Source: Pseudomonadota bacterium (GTDB lineage: Bacteria > Myxococcota_A > UBA796 > GCA-2862545). Taken from it: a stretch of DNA of 46,028 nucleotides. Positions 20,101 to 25,835 of this stretch are shown here, piece after piece. The DNA lies in contig PKDJ01000154.1 in NCBI GenBank assembly GCA_002862545.1, positions 1 through 46,028 of the forward strand. Direction: 5' to 3'. The translations under genes were made by a program, and so were the position numbers. The first letter of the stretch is position 1. Every line of letters starts with the position of its first letter. The notes under the pieces were generated by a model that worked only from the letters and a program-made list of their open reading frames with translations, was not told the DNA's origin and did no database searches.

Positions 20101-21962
20101 CGCAGCGAGGGTCCGCTCGATGGCGGCTCGATCCACTCGACCGTCCAGCCCTCGTGCACCCCGTCGGGCGAGACCGGGTGCAGTGGAAGCCGGGGCTCCG
20201 CGGGCTCAGGCAACCTTGGCAGCGCGACCCGGGGGGCTACCGTGGTCGGCCAGCGCACGTCGAAGCCGTGAGACCAGAGCGCAGCGAGCGTCGCGTCGTC
20301 CATCGCGACCTCGACGCTGCGAGGCCCGCCAACAGCACCCAGCGCCAGTGAGAGCCACACAGTGTCGCGCTCACCCTCATCGTGAAGCACATGCTCGAGC
20401 TGCCCCATGCTCGTGCGAACACAATCGGTGAGCGCCACGCTCGGGGCATCGTCGACAGCAATGGCTCTCTCCGGCTCCACGCCATGCGCTCGGAGCCACT
20501 CCAACACCGGTCTCACGTCCGCCCCAGAGCCGATCACCAACACCGGCTCGGGACGCCGTAGAGCGTGAACCAGGCCACCGTCGTCAACTCGACGCCACGG
20601 CCCGTGACTCGTCGCCACTCGACTCGTCAGTGCTGACTCGGGATCGTCAGGGACGATCCTGACCGTCTCCGGAGCCCAGCCCGAGGCGAGCCGAGGACCG
20701 GGAGCAGGCTCCGGGCGCTCGGATCGAGGCTGACCGGACTCGATCAACACATGAGCATTCGTCCCACTGAGGCCGAAGCTGCTCACTCCGACCAGCCCCG
20801 AGCCCAGCGGCGCAGGCCTCCGCGGGAGCTTGATCCGCAGCTGCCCAGCGCGCGGGTTGGTGGTCTCCAGACCGAGGACCGCTGGCGCGACCCGGTGCTC
20901 CAGGGCGGACAGCGCGCTCACCACACCGACCAGTCCAGCCGCACACTCCAGGTGCCCGAAGCGAGCCTTGGCCGCATGAATCGTAGGAGCGTTGACGCCG
21001 AAGACGCTGTCCAGAGCCCGCAGCTCGATCGGATCACCGAGCGGCGTACCCGTCCCGTGCGCCTCAATGTGAGCCACCTCCGCTGGCGAGACGGAGGCAT
21101 CCGCGAGCGCTGCGCGCAAGACGTCTTCCTGGGCACGGCCACTCGGTGCCGTCAGACCATTCGACCGGCCATCCTGGTTGACCGCCGTGCCGCGGATCAC
21201 CCCCAGGACAGGCAGCCCGAGTGCCAGCGCTTCCTCGCGCGGCCGCAGAATGAGGACCACGCCCCCCTCTGCGCGCACATACCCATCAGCGGACCGATCG
21301 AAGGGGTGCGACCGACCCGAGGGCGAGAGCGCACCCAGGCGGGCAAAGTACCGAGTGGGCTCGGTCGCCATGAGCCCGTTCACCGCACCGACGATCGCCT
21401 GCCCCACGCGGCCCGACGCAAGCTCCCGACAAGCCAGGTGGAGCGCCACGAGACTCGACGAGCACGCCGTCTGAACCGACAGCGCAGGGCCGACGAGGCC
21501 GAGCGTATAGGCAATACGCCCCGCCGCGACGGACGCGAAGTGACCCGTGCCCGTGAAGGGGTCGAGCTCTACCCCTGCCGCGTAGGCCTCACGTCCCCAG
21601 TCCGACGGCCCGGTTCCCAGGAAGACGCCCGAGCGCGATCCTTCTTGTGCAAGCGGCGCCTGCAGGCTCGCCTCGAGGGCCTCCCAGCAGAGCTTCAGCA
21701 ACAGCCTCTGCCTTGGCTCCAGCGACCGCGCCTCCGCTGGCGAGATGCGAAAGCGTCGATGATCAAAGCGGGTCCAGCAGGCATCGGCGAGCCAGCCACC
21801 CCTCGCAGAGATCTCACCGAGCTCGCCCACTCGCCGACTGCCCGGGCCCACCCGCAGCTGATCCGTATCTGCACGGAGCGCATCCCAGACCCCAGAGAGG
21901 TCCTCGACACCACCCGGCAGTCGACACGCGAGTCCCACGATCGCGATGTCCAGACCCGCCAC
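11103..21962 (-). CDS. Three-module type I polyketide synthase with C-terminal membrane helix
   Basis: The 3619-residue megasynthase starts at a GTG preceded by GGAGGG. Domain order with active-site residues: KS1 (C167), AT remnant/linker (~409-600), KR1 (Y868), ACP1 (S1003); KS2 (C1211), AT2 (S1604), KR2 (Y2083), ACP2 (S2214); KS3 (C2427), AT3 (S2831), KR3 (Y3380), ACP3 (S3536); then a hydrophobic helix (~3598-3619). Both ATs carry HAFH, the malonyl-CoA motif. There are no DH, ER, MT, TE or reductase domains, no loading module and no N-terminal docking segment (KS1 begins at residue ~5). It should extend a supplied acyl chain by hydroxylated two-carbon units. The type II thioesterase follows in the same operon. 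The product is unknown. Confidence 0.97.
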   Translation of the reverse strand: MAGLDIAIVGLACRLPGGVEDLSGVWDALRADTDQLRVGPGSRRVGELGEISARGGWLADACWTRFDHRRFRISPAEARSLEPRQRLLLKLCWEALEASLQAPLAQEGSRSGVFLGTGPSDWGREAYAAGVELDPFTGTGHFASVAAGRIAYTLGLVGPALSVQTACSSSLVALHLACRELASGRVGQAIVGAVNGLMATEPTRYFARLGALSPSGRSHPFDRSADGYVRAEGGVVLILRPREEALALGLPVLGVIRGTAVNQDGRSNGLTAPSGRAQEDVLRAALADASVSPAEVAHIEAHGTGTPLGDPIELRALDSVFGVNAPTIHAAKARFGHLECAAGLVGVVSALSALEHRVAPAVLGLETTNPRAGQLRIKLPRRPAPLGSGLVGVSSFGLSGTNAHVLIESGQPRSERPEPAPGPRLASGWAPETVRIVPDDPESALTSRVATSHGPWRRVDDGGLVHALRRPEPVLVIGSGADVRPVLEWLRAHGVEPERAIAVDDAPSVALTDCVRTSMGQLEHVLHDEGERDTVWLSLALGAVGGPRSVEVAMDDATLAALWSHGFDVRWPTTVAPRVALPRLPEPAEPRLPLHPVSPDGVHEGWTVEWIEPPSSGPSLRLNDTPECGRPWLVVDPGGTLDARLSYVAACLTRARAAGATLWIATRGATPEAGATDAVAAGLWGWAATAALEEPEVFGGIVDVAEGVELDGRLSVPEDRVVVLSAGARVPRLRRRRTTVRRAVLEGTWVVAGGTGALGRRVTEWLRERGAARVIALARRQADVPGCEMIAVDALDALAVERALQALGPIEGVVHAAGALERDSAHSPSTRGGRVTIAASLDAVTPGARHIALSSVAGLWGGRRLAGYAAASAELDAWACARGWSVIRLGPWGTGGMVPADELAAMRAAGVLEVTAEALDTALDLAVAETGLHCLAPLDEEGFARAMSSSRPQPWLSELSTAGSSRVVVGPVEARAAVRDAIQDVLGRAIPDDLGFFDAGLGSVEAVALAEAVERALKVRVPATAAFDHPTVDALVDWLCGSRAAERSAPGRASAPVAIVGVAIRLPGADDLDGLAGLLRSPTDALRAPERWDPAEHEAPRAGFVDGLEDFEPEAFRMSAREAVALDPQQRMILELTREVIARGSCTVEQLRARRTGVFVGLGRSEYWDRQRSGGESYAWSGTGNAASFAAGRVAHAFGFEGPALVVDTACSSALVALHLAVRALRSGECGAAIVAGANALLSPESFRYLESVGALSPTGACRPFDAHADGYARAEGAGALLLIADAEGFTPLATVRGTAIAHDGLAAGLTVPSGPAQERVIRAALEDAGLTPDDVDAIEAHGTGTPLGDPIEIAALSRVFGERSRPLRLTAVKRHTGHLEAAAGLAGIAAALVAMQEGCAPLLLDSPNPELAIDWPVSFAGGPAQRIGVSSFGMSGTNAHVVLELSERVEHEEPEGLVLRTASALHPESALAHMDWLDGLPETHRVAATSARHTAEPHRIARVGDRTWTGRAAPLRVGLLFTGQGSQSAGMGQMLSGLPGGLAALEALASAVPEVDVRGLLLDPERDLVDTASAQPALVALELVLADVLRDIGVEPVAVLGHSIGELAAAAVAGAMSSADAVRLAAARGRLMAATPAGGSMVAVRTSTESIVCAPGADIAAVNAPNEVVISGTEEAVAATLASVEAPQRSLRVSHAFHAPGMDEVVAPLAAAAATLSLGRPRLTVLSPAEGGIASEVLADPAWWGQQARARVQFTAALSAASVDLWLEIGPRPVLTGLAARCGLEALHLARVDDPYPSLLGSLAELWTRGVPVDRTRLVSRLPSLHLPPAPLRRRRLWLDEETAPAARWGLQWEVVEDGAEAPAVAITEEDPASAVLQALEAVRQGARLLAVPDDEGHRGAAAVCGLAATLSVEEPESGIGVIRGAASGGPAGSRLRDGRRELPRLVRLTDGRPYEPSGRWLVTGGLGALGRHVVSWLEASGAEVYTCGRTAHPSPSHHAVDVADAVAVGRLLDALGPLAGIVHCAGVVEDGLARDLDEATLGRVLAAKVSGAEALSAHHEGPLVVFGSATAWFGRVGQAAYGAANAAVEAVIRRRRASGRPGVCLAWGPWGEGMAVDLAAEGVRTLSPRRAVAALARGLDGPPVQLVFEADWELFAQRWLQPPSLLDAWVSKPSPVEHVDLPGVVRDAVRRVLGDEAAVIDDVGFFDLGLDSIMAVELSRLLSQQLGRPLSATLAFEHPRVDLLIAYLAGDAPQRDAVVSRPTGGAIAIVGAACRYPGGVDSPEALWRLLQAGRAVVGTVPAGRFEASDLPVSAGFGAFLDEIDQFDAEAFGIAPREAASLDPQQRLLLETCSAAVDVSGVAAPARTGIYVGIAERGYLRRFASEGQPFYPDGWSGTGNESSFAAGRVAHALGLEGPAVALNTTCSSSLVAVDLAVRSLRDGTCDAAIAAGVHLVLDAESSDYLARLGALSPTGRCHTFDARADGYVRGEGAAALVLKRLEDAEVAGDPILAIIRGTATNHDGRSSGLTVPSGRAQEAVIRAAWADAGLDPVTCDVLQAHGTGTPLGDPIEINAARSVFLEGGRQLPLAVRTAKTNLGHGELVAGLTGLLDAVLCLRHREVPAPPDLREPNPVLVTDGLELRGASLGEGVRRAGVSAFGLSGTNAHVVLESAPTRAVSPQEGLWLHPLSAPSADGVRALAAVVTPGAGAARGLANRRRHAFRAGWVPGTEPVPVRVGGRPKIAFLFTGQGAQYAGMASGLYRRYPVFRDALDACAAELAPEVDLHAVLGDDESLRDTRHTQPAMFALGWALAALLRSWGITPDVVAGHSVGEWTAAAVAGGLDLTSAARGIALRGALMSDLPSGGAMLAVRAPVDDVVAVVGGAVDVAAINHPSEVVLSGAAEAIAAARSALESEGHRCTPLRVSHAFHSARMAPMLDAWGEHVAGLSWRRLQVPLVSALTGAVEDTALQSPAFWMRHAREAVRWRDAVETLRDEGVDVFIELGPHPVLVTSGQATVDEGAWVGALRRGGDDVTQLLAAVGALWARGAPVDWDAMLPSVARPALPPTPLQRSRHWLPGDRAALPAWTYTEVWDEVERVHVDGPRMLLGDASLADDLGATPTEQATGAVVDARWLGVADPEALSVAVAGILELAREVERLWVVTRGARTDPFQAALWGLARCLFVECPQLRGGVVDLAGGVPALPAHEAVSIGPDGWFTPRLERVSAPSTRAELPGTWLITGGTGAIGRAVTRWLASRGATTLHVVGRRPLRDDPDDPRARLAREVPGVVLHQCDVSDRAAVAALLAQIDGPFGVYHAAGVTHPQAVEDAEPETIRRTLAPKVAGAWWLHTLTAEREVPVFVSTGSIAAAWGSRDLCAYAAANRFLDGLASARRAAGLSSTTLSYGPWEGGMMDAAGLELLARMGQQPLPASTALALTGAFLDAEHSGVVVARVDWERFGPLYDSAGNRDYLDRLRPREVVESTMPVEQADRWSLLEGSALESAVRDVLQERARAVLRRDEVPLDRPLIELGFDSLMATELKNVLLTDGLDVPLGRLLGGPSIDELVGMTLPRLRPPVSEPDPVAEDDGDIPSWMVWSHAAAIIVGAGIASGLWALLG
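11223..15179 (-). other. PKS module 3: KS - AT(malonyl) - KR - ACP
   Basis: KS3 has C2427 in 'TTCSSSL', 'QAHGTGTPLGDP' and 'GHGELVAG' (the last a departure from the usual GHLEAAAG). AT3 has GHSVGE (S2831) and HAFH at 2928-2931, predicting malonyl-CoA. KR3 has Lys ('LAPKVAG'), S3367, Y3380 and N3384. It lacks the B-type Asp ('HAAGVTHPQ') and has W3372 exactly eight residues before Tyr, the A-type signature, opposite to KR2. ACP3 has S3536 in 'GFDSLMATEL'. No TE, reductase or condensation domain follows. Confidence 0.9.
15189..18815 (-). other. PKS module 2: KS - AT(malonyl) - KR - ACP
   Basis: KS2 has C1211 ('TACSSAL') plus both catalytic His motifs. AT2 has GHSIGE (S1604), the conserved Arg in 'ARGRLM' and HAFH at ~1696, predicting malonyl-CoA. 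KR2 has 'GGLGALG', Lys in 'LAAKVSG', S2070, Y2083 and N2087. Its loop reads 'HCAGVVED' with the Asp typical of B-type ketoreductases and no Trp eight residues before Tyr. ACP2 has S2214 in 'GLDSIMAVEL'. Only ~140 residues lie between AT2 and KR2, too few for a dehydratase. Confidence 0.9.
18828..21962 (-). other. PKS module 1: KS - (AT lost) - atypical KR - ACP
   Basis: KS1 keeps Cys in 'TACSSSL', His in 'EAHGTGTPLGDP' and His in 'FGHLECAAG'. Only ~190 residues separate KS1 from the structural half of KR1, against roughly 400 in a complete module, and no GHSxG occurs there. The stretch 'ALWSHGFDVRW' followed by 'PRVALPRLP' aligns with the post-AT linkers of modules 2 and 3 ('ELWTRGVPVDR', 'ALWARGAPVDW'), so it is a truncated AT. 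KR1 keeps 'GGTGALG', S855 and Y868 but has Ser872 for the usual Asn and Ala near 839 for the usual Lys. ACP1 has the phosphopantetheine Ser1003 in 'GLGSVEAV'. ACP1 must be charged in trans, by AT2/AT3 or the cell's malonyltransferase. Confidence 0.85.
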
Positions 21963-22289
21963 GGACCCTCCAAGCGCCTCCGCGCACCACCGCGCGCCAG
22001 CGCATCTCGACTATCCGACACCACCAGACCCGACCCGCGCACCGCGATCACCAAGAGATCGTACCGGGCGCCCGACCTGGATTGTGGCGACCTCGGCCAC
22101 GCGCCCCCTTACCGGGAGCACCCATCAAGAGTCCGCAGAAACTTCGCTCCCTGCCCGGTACGGCCGTTCCACGACGGAACACCTCATGGAACAGTCGACG
22201 GACCTTCGGCCAGGGCCACCCTCGACGTGACTACGCGATGCGCGGCCTTTGCCAGACCAGACCGGCCAGCCGACAGCGTGATGCGTACC

Positions 22290-22305
22290 TGGCACGCCCC
22301 CTGCA
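22290..22305 (+). promoter_or_regulatory. Candidate sigma-54 (RpoN) -24/-12 promoter
   Basis: TGGCACGCCCCCTGCA matches the sigma-54 consensus TGGCACG-N4-TTGCW at every fixed position but one (CTGC for TTGC), with the required ten bases between the -24 GG and the -12 GC. It faces the stalk-protein gene, predicting transcription from about 22316 and a leader of ~270 bases. Sigma-54 promoters need a bacterial enhancer-binding protein, none of which is encoded here. Confidence 0.5.
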
Positions 22306-22472
22306 TTGAAACCCAGCACACGCTGCCCCTAAGCCCCCGCACAGCGATGCACACTACCCAGACCTTCACAACGTCCACACCTGACCCAAACCGGCCTAGC
22401 GTCGACCTGCGCGCCGCTCAGGGTTCTACTAGCGCTTCGATGACAGATCGCGACCATGCGGTACACATCGGC

Positions 22473-22501
22473 TTGCGTAGACCCACCGCGACGTGTATTG
22501 T
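22473..22501 (+). promoter_or_regulatory. Weak sigma-70-like promoter candidate
   Basis: TTGCGT and TATTGT are separated by exactly 17 bases, 84 bases before the stalk-protein start. Matches to consensus are 3/6 and 4/6, which in GC-rich DNA is suggestive only. It could be an alternative to the upstream sigma-54-type site. Confidence 0.25.
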
Positions 22502-22584
22502 CACGGGGCTTCGGAATATCAGGACGCAACTCACCCGCGGGTACTGCTCGTGGGTCCTGGCCACCTCGTTGGCGGGGGGTATGG

Positions 22585-25500
22585 ATGTCTGAAAGGACCA
22601 CACGTTTCATGGGACAGGGCACAGTCGGACTGCTTGCTCTGATCCTCTCTGCGCCGGCCTTCGGGCAGTCGCTCACCACCGACGCGCTGGATTACTCGCG
22701 CGGCGAGACGCTCACGGCCAACTGGTCGGGTGCATCTCCGCTGACGGCGTTCTCCTTCATCGCGATCGCCGACACCGACCAGCCGGATGGCGAGTGGAAC
22801 TTCGGCGAGGTCATCGGCTTCGCGAGCTCGGGGGAGTACACCTGGGATCACATCCCCCAGGGCTGTGACCTCGAGATTCGTGTCTACCGGACCGAGGGCG
22901 AGGTTCTGCTTCGCAGTGCGCCGTTCGATGTCGACTGCGGTGTTCGTGACGCGACCATCAGCACCGACTCCCCGACCTACTTCGTCGGCGACGACATCGA
23001 GATCAGCTGGACGAACGCGGCTGGCTACGGCCTCGACTGGCTCGCCACGGCGACCACGGGCTCGCCCGACAGCAGCTACCTCGACTTCAGCTACACCGAT
23101 CCGGTCGGCTACTCCGGGCCGTACGACGGCTCGAGGCTCCGCTCCACCTTCGCTTACAAGGCGATCGACAACCTTCCGCCTGGCGAGTACGAGGCGAGGT
23201 TGATGCTCAACAACGGCTTCGATGTCCAGGCACGGAGCGAGTTCAGCGTCGCAGTCGACCCGGCGGATCCGTCCACCATCACGACCGACCGCGAGAACTA
23301 CACACCTCGCACCCCCGTCGAGGTGTCCTGGACGGAGGCTCCGGGCGAGCTCCTCGACTGGACCGCCATCGCGCGCCGCGCCCTGCCGTCCACCGAGCTG
23401 TCGTCCTACGTCGACATCTACGGCGACCAGACCTGGCAGTACACCGGCGGCCTCGTCGACGGCTCGCACGAGTACCCGCAGATCAAGGAGCTGGGCCAGT
23501 ACGCTGCACGTGGGTTCACCGACAACACCTACGTACCGTTCGCCAACCAGGCCCTGTTCACCGTCGACTTCGCCCCCGGCGGCGCCCCTGTGGCTGATGC
23601 AGCGATCAGTGTCGACTTGGTCGAGTACTACAAGGGCCAGCCCATCGATGTCACCTTCACGAGCGCGACCGGCGGTCCTGACGACCTCCTGATGCTGTCT
23701 GACAGCACCTTCGCTCCGGACGATCCTGCGGGTGTCGCAGCCTGGGTCTACTTCGACCAGGCTGGGCTGACGGGTTCCGCCGACGGCGTGCACACTTTCT
23801 ACGAGTTCCTCGCCAACGGCACGTACGTGGCGCGTGGCATGTCGGGCGACTCCTACACGCCCATGGGCGCATCCGACGTGTTCGCGGTGGTGCCGAACCC
23901 CGACACCCTGCCTGCCGTCTGGACCAACCCCACCTGCGTGGCCCCCGACGCCGTCGGCATCGATGTCTTCTACATCAACGTCGCGACGCCGCCCGCCGGT
24001 GTCTGGGTTGGTATCTGGGACGAGGGCGCCGACCGCTACTCCTTCGCGTACTCCTGGGACTACGTCCCGTCGGGAACGCCTGAAGGCGATGGCTTCTTCT
24101 GGTTCTCCGGCGCCGTGGGTGTCGATGCGACGCTGCCCGTCGGACGCTACGAAGTTCGCCTGATGAACTCGTCTCGTCGGATTGGCTACACCGGCTTCTT
24201 CGATGTCAACCCCGCCTGTCCCGACGCCACGGTCACGGCTGACCGTGAGTTCTACCAGGTCGGCGACCGCATCGAGGTCAGCTGGACGGGCATGGAGGAC
24301 AACCCCGAGTACAAGGTGGGTGTGTTCGACACGGCACTCGATGACGCCGTCGACGACTACAACTCGGAGGAGTTCACCTTCACTGCGGGTTCCGGGCTCA
24401 TCGAGTTCGACGCGACGGACCCAGGCATCTACACGGCCAACGGCTTCCATCAGTACAGCCGTGCGGTCGTCGGGCAGTCTGACCCGTTCATCGTGTGCCC
24501 AGAGGGCGAGGTGCCCGACTGTACGAACACCTGTACAGACGAGACCACCGTGCGTCCGTTCGAGTGCCCCGACACGGGCCCCGTGGACACGGGTGACTCC
24601 GGCGCGACACCCGACTCCTCGGACTCCGCTGACTCCGGTGACTCCGCAGGCGACTCCGCTGACTCCGCTGACTCCGGAGACTCCAGCACGACGACGAGCA
24701 CCATCGGTGACTCGGGCCGCGCTGACTCGGCGGCGGCAGACTCCGGTGTGTTCGACTCCGGCTCCACGACGGGCGACTCCGGCTCGGTGTTCGACTCCGG
24801 CAGCACGACGACGACCACGGACTCCGGCCTCGTCGGGGACTCCGGTGGCACGACGACAACGCCCACGGTTGACTCCGGCTTCACCGACTCCGGTGGCACG
24901 ACGACAACGCCCACGGTTGACTCCGGCTTCACCGACTCCGGTGACTCCGGCTTCACCGACTCCGGTGACTCCGGCTTCACCGACTCCGGTGACTCCGGCT
25001 TCACCGACTCCGGTGGCACGACGACAACGCCCACGGGTGACTCCGGCTTCACCGACTCCGGTGGCACGACGCCGACGACGCCGACGACTACGGACTCCGG
25101 CCTCGTCGGAGACTCCGGTGGCACGACGCCGACGACGCCGACGACTACGGACTCCGGCCTCGTCGGAGACTCCGGTGGCACGACGACAACGCCCACGGGT
25201 GACTCCGGCCTGACCGGACCCGACTCCGGCGGCACGACGACAACGCCCACGGGTGACTCCGGCCTCACCGGACCCGACTCCGGTGGCACGACGACAACGC
25301 CCACGGGTGACTCCGGCACCGCTGCCGACTCGGGTACCCCGACGACTCCGGGTGACTCGAGCGGCACGACCGGTGACTCCGGCGGCATGCCCGACTCTGG
25401 CGGCATCTCCGACTCCGGCGCAGGGCTTAGTGACTCCGGGTTCCCGACCGGTGACTCCGGCTCGGCGACGGGCACGGGCACGGGCACGACCGGGCCGACC

Positions 25501-25737
25501 CGTACAGACTCTGGCTCCGTGAGTGGCGACTCTGGTGCGACGACGGGCGACTCTGGATCGGTGTCGGCTGACTCCGGCCTGCCCATCGACTCGACGACCA
25601 CACCGCCTGACTCGGGCATCGCTCGCGACTCTGGCAGCGCGGGCGACTCGGGCTCTGACTCCGGTGCAGGAGGCGACTCGGGTGGCTCGACGACGGACTC
25701 GGGCGCTGGTGACTCCGGTGGTGACTCTGGCGCGTGA
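22585..25737 (+). CDS. Secreted Ig-repeat protein with long Asp-Ser-Gly stalk
   Basis: The ATG at 22585 (after a G-rich ribosome site) gives a charged n-region and a signal peptide cleaved near 'SAPAFG'; the ATG at 22609 is an alternative. The 1050-residue protein has six Ig-like repeats of ~105 residues starting near 29, 124, 230, 339, 443 and 549. Most open with a (S/T)xDxxxYxxGxxI(D/E)VxW pattern. A short Cys-rich segment (~635-660) follows, then residues 663-1050 are almost only Asp, Ser, Gly and Thr, built on DSG. The layout resembles bacterial surface adhesins with a serine-aspartate stalk, but no C-terminal anchor, barrel or sorting signal is present. A Flp pilin follows 98 bases downstream. 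I do not recognise the family; a surface-fibre or adhesin role is inferred. Confidence 0.85.
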   Translation: MSERTTRFMGQGTVGLLALILSAPAFGQSLTTDALDYSRGETLTANWSGASPLTAFSFIAIADTDQPDGEWNFGEVIGFASSGEYTWDHIPQGCDLEIRVYRTEGEVLLRSAPFDVDCGVRDATISTDSPTYFVGDDIEISWTNAAGYGLDWLATATTGSPDSSYLDFSYTDPVGYSGPYDGSRLRSTFAYKAIDNLPPGEYEARLMLNNGFDVQARSEFSVAVDPADPSTITTDRENYTPRTPVEVSWTEAPGELLDWTAIARRALPSTELSSYVDIYGDQTWQYTGGLVDGSHEYPQIKELGQYAARGFTDNTYVPFANQALFTVDFAPGGAPVADAAISVDLVEYYKGQPIDVTFTSATGGPDDLLMLSDSTFAPDDPAGVAAWVYFDQAGLTGSADGVHTFYEFLANGTYVARGMSGDSYTPMGASDVFAVVPNPDTLPAVWTNPTCVAPDAVGIDVFYINVATPPAGVWVGIWDEGADRYSFAYSWDYVPSGTPEGDGFFWFSGAVGVDATLPVGRYEVRLMNSSRRIGYTGFFDVNPACPDATVTADREFYQVGDRIEVSWTGMEDNPEYKVGVFDTALDDAVDDYNSEEFTFTAGSGLIEFDATDPGIYTANGFHQYSRAVVGQSDPFIVCPEGEVPDCTNTCTDETTVRPFECPDTGPVDTGDSGATPDSSDSADSGDSAGDSADSADSGDSSTTTSTIGDSGRADSAAADSGVFDSGSTTGDSGSVFDSGSTTTTTDSGLVGDSGGTTTTPTVDSGFTDSGGTTTTPTVDSGFTDSGDSGFTDSGDSGFTDSGDSGFTDSGGTTTTPTGDSGFTDSGGTTPTTPTTTDSGLVGDSGGTTPTTPTTTDSGLVGDSGGTTTTPTGDSGLTGPDSGGTTTTPTGDSGLTGPDSGGTTTTPTGDSGTAADSGTPTTPGDSSGTTGDSGGMPDSGGISDSGAGLSDSGFPTGDSGSATGTGTGTTGPTRTDSGSVSGDSGATTGDSGSVSADSGLPIDSTTTPPDSGIARDSGSAGDSGSDSGAGGDSGGSTTDSGAGDSGGDSGA
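24571..25734 (+). repeat. Tandem Asp-Ser-Gly coding repeats
   Basis: The stalk is built from nested tandem units: two perfect 48-base copies (24844-24939), three 24-base copies encoding DSGDSGFT (24934-25005), two 57-base copies (25060-25173) and two near-identical 54-base copies (25174-25281). Codons are nearly invariant (GACTCCGG), pointing to recent expansion by slippage or unequal exchange rather than ancient duplication. All unit lengths are multiples of three, so copy-number change would alter stalk length without frameshift. Confidence 0.95.
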
Positions 25738-25757
25738 CGCGTCAGGCGAGCCACCTG

Positions 25758-25821
25758 GGCCGGGCAACCGGCCGCAGACAACTCTCGTAGCTTACGTAGA
25801 CAGAAAGGCGCCTCACGGCGC
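25758..25821 (+). promoter_or_regulatory. Two hairpins in the Flp pilin leader
   Basis: GGCCGG-GCAA-CCGGCC (25758-25773) is a 6-bp stem closed by a GNRA tetraloop. GCGCC-TCAC-GGCGC (25808-25821) is a second stem ending just before the ribosome site GAGGAG. They could stabilise or tune the pilin message relative to the stalk message, or attenuate between the genes; no T-run follows either. They do not fit the c-di-GMP riboswitch consensus. Confidence 0.35.
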
Positions 25822-25835
25822 ACAGAGGAGCAGAC

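Larger units (their letters stand above)
21963..22584. other. 622-base divergent intergenic region
   Basis: This region separates the minus-strand PKS from the plus-strand stalk-protein gene. I see no convincing coding sequence; the open frames that cross it are continuations of non-coding frames of its neighbours. It holds a sigma-54-type promoter candidate and a weaker sigma-70-type candidate facing the stalk gene. On the minus strand the PKS ribosome site (GGAGGG, four bases from the GTG) is clear, but I could not pick out a PKS promoter. Confidence 0.6.

Noticed and set aside
20751-22592. A 613-codon plus-strand open frame opposite the PKS start and across the intergenic region
   Set aside because: It is Arg/Pro-rich with no recognisable domain; it is the shadow of KS1 and depends on GC-rich codon bias.
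24571-25737. Repeat array that could be mistaken for CRISPR
   Set aside because: The units are in-frame codons of variable length without unique spacers, and no cas gene is present.
22531-25767. A very long minus-strand open frame (about 1078 codons) antisense to the stalk protein, and another repetitive one rich in Pro-Glu-Ser at 24450-25823
   Set aside because: Both mirror the DSG repeats in GC-rich DNA; the plus frame has a signal peptide, ribosome site and Ig-like repeats, while the antisense products are low-complexity Arg/Val or Pro/Glu strings.
25740-25835. Possible c-di-GMP (GEMM) riboswitch before the pilin gene
   Set aside because: A GNRA-capped stem is present, but the conserved GEMM core and the tetraloop-receptor arrangement are not.
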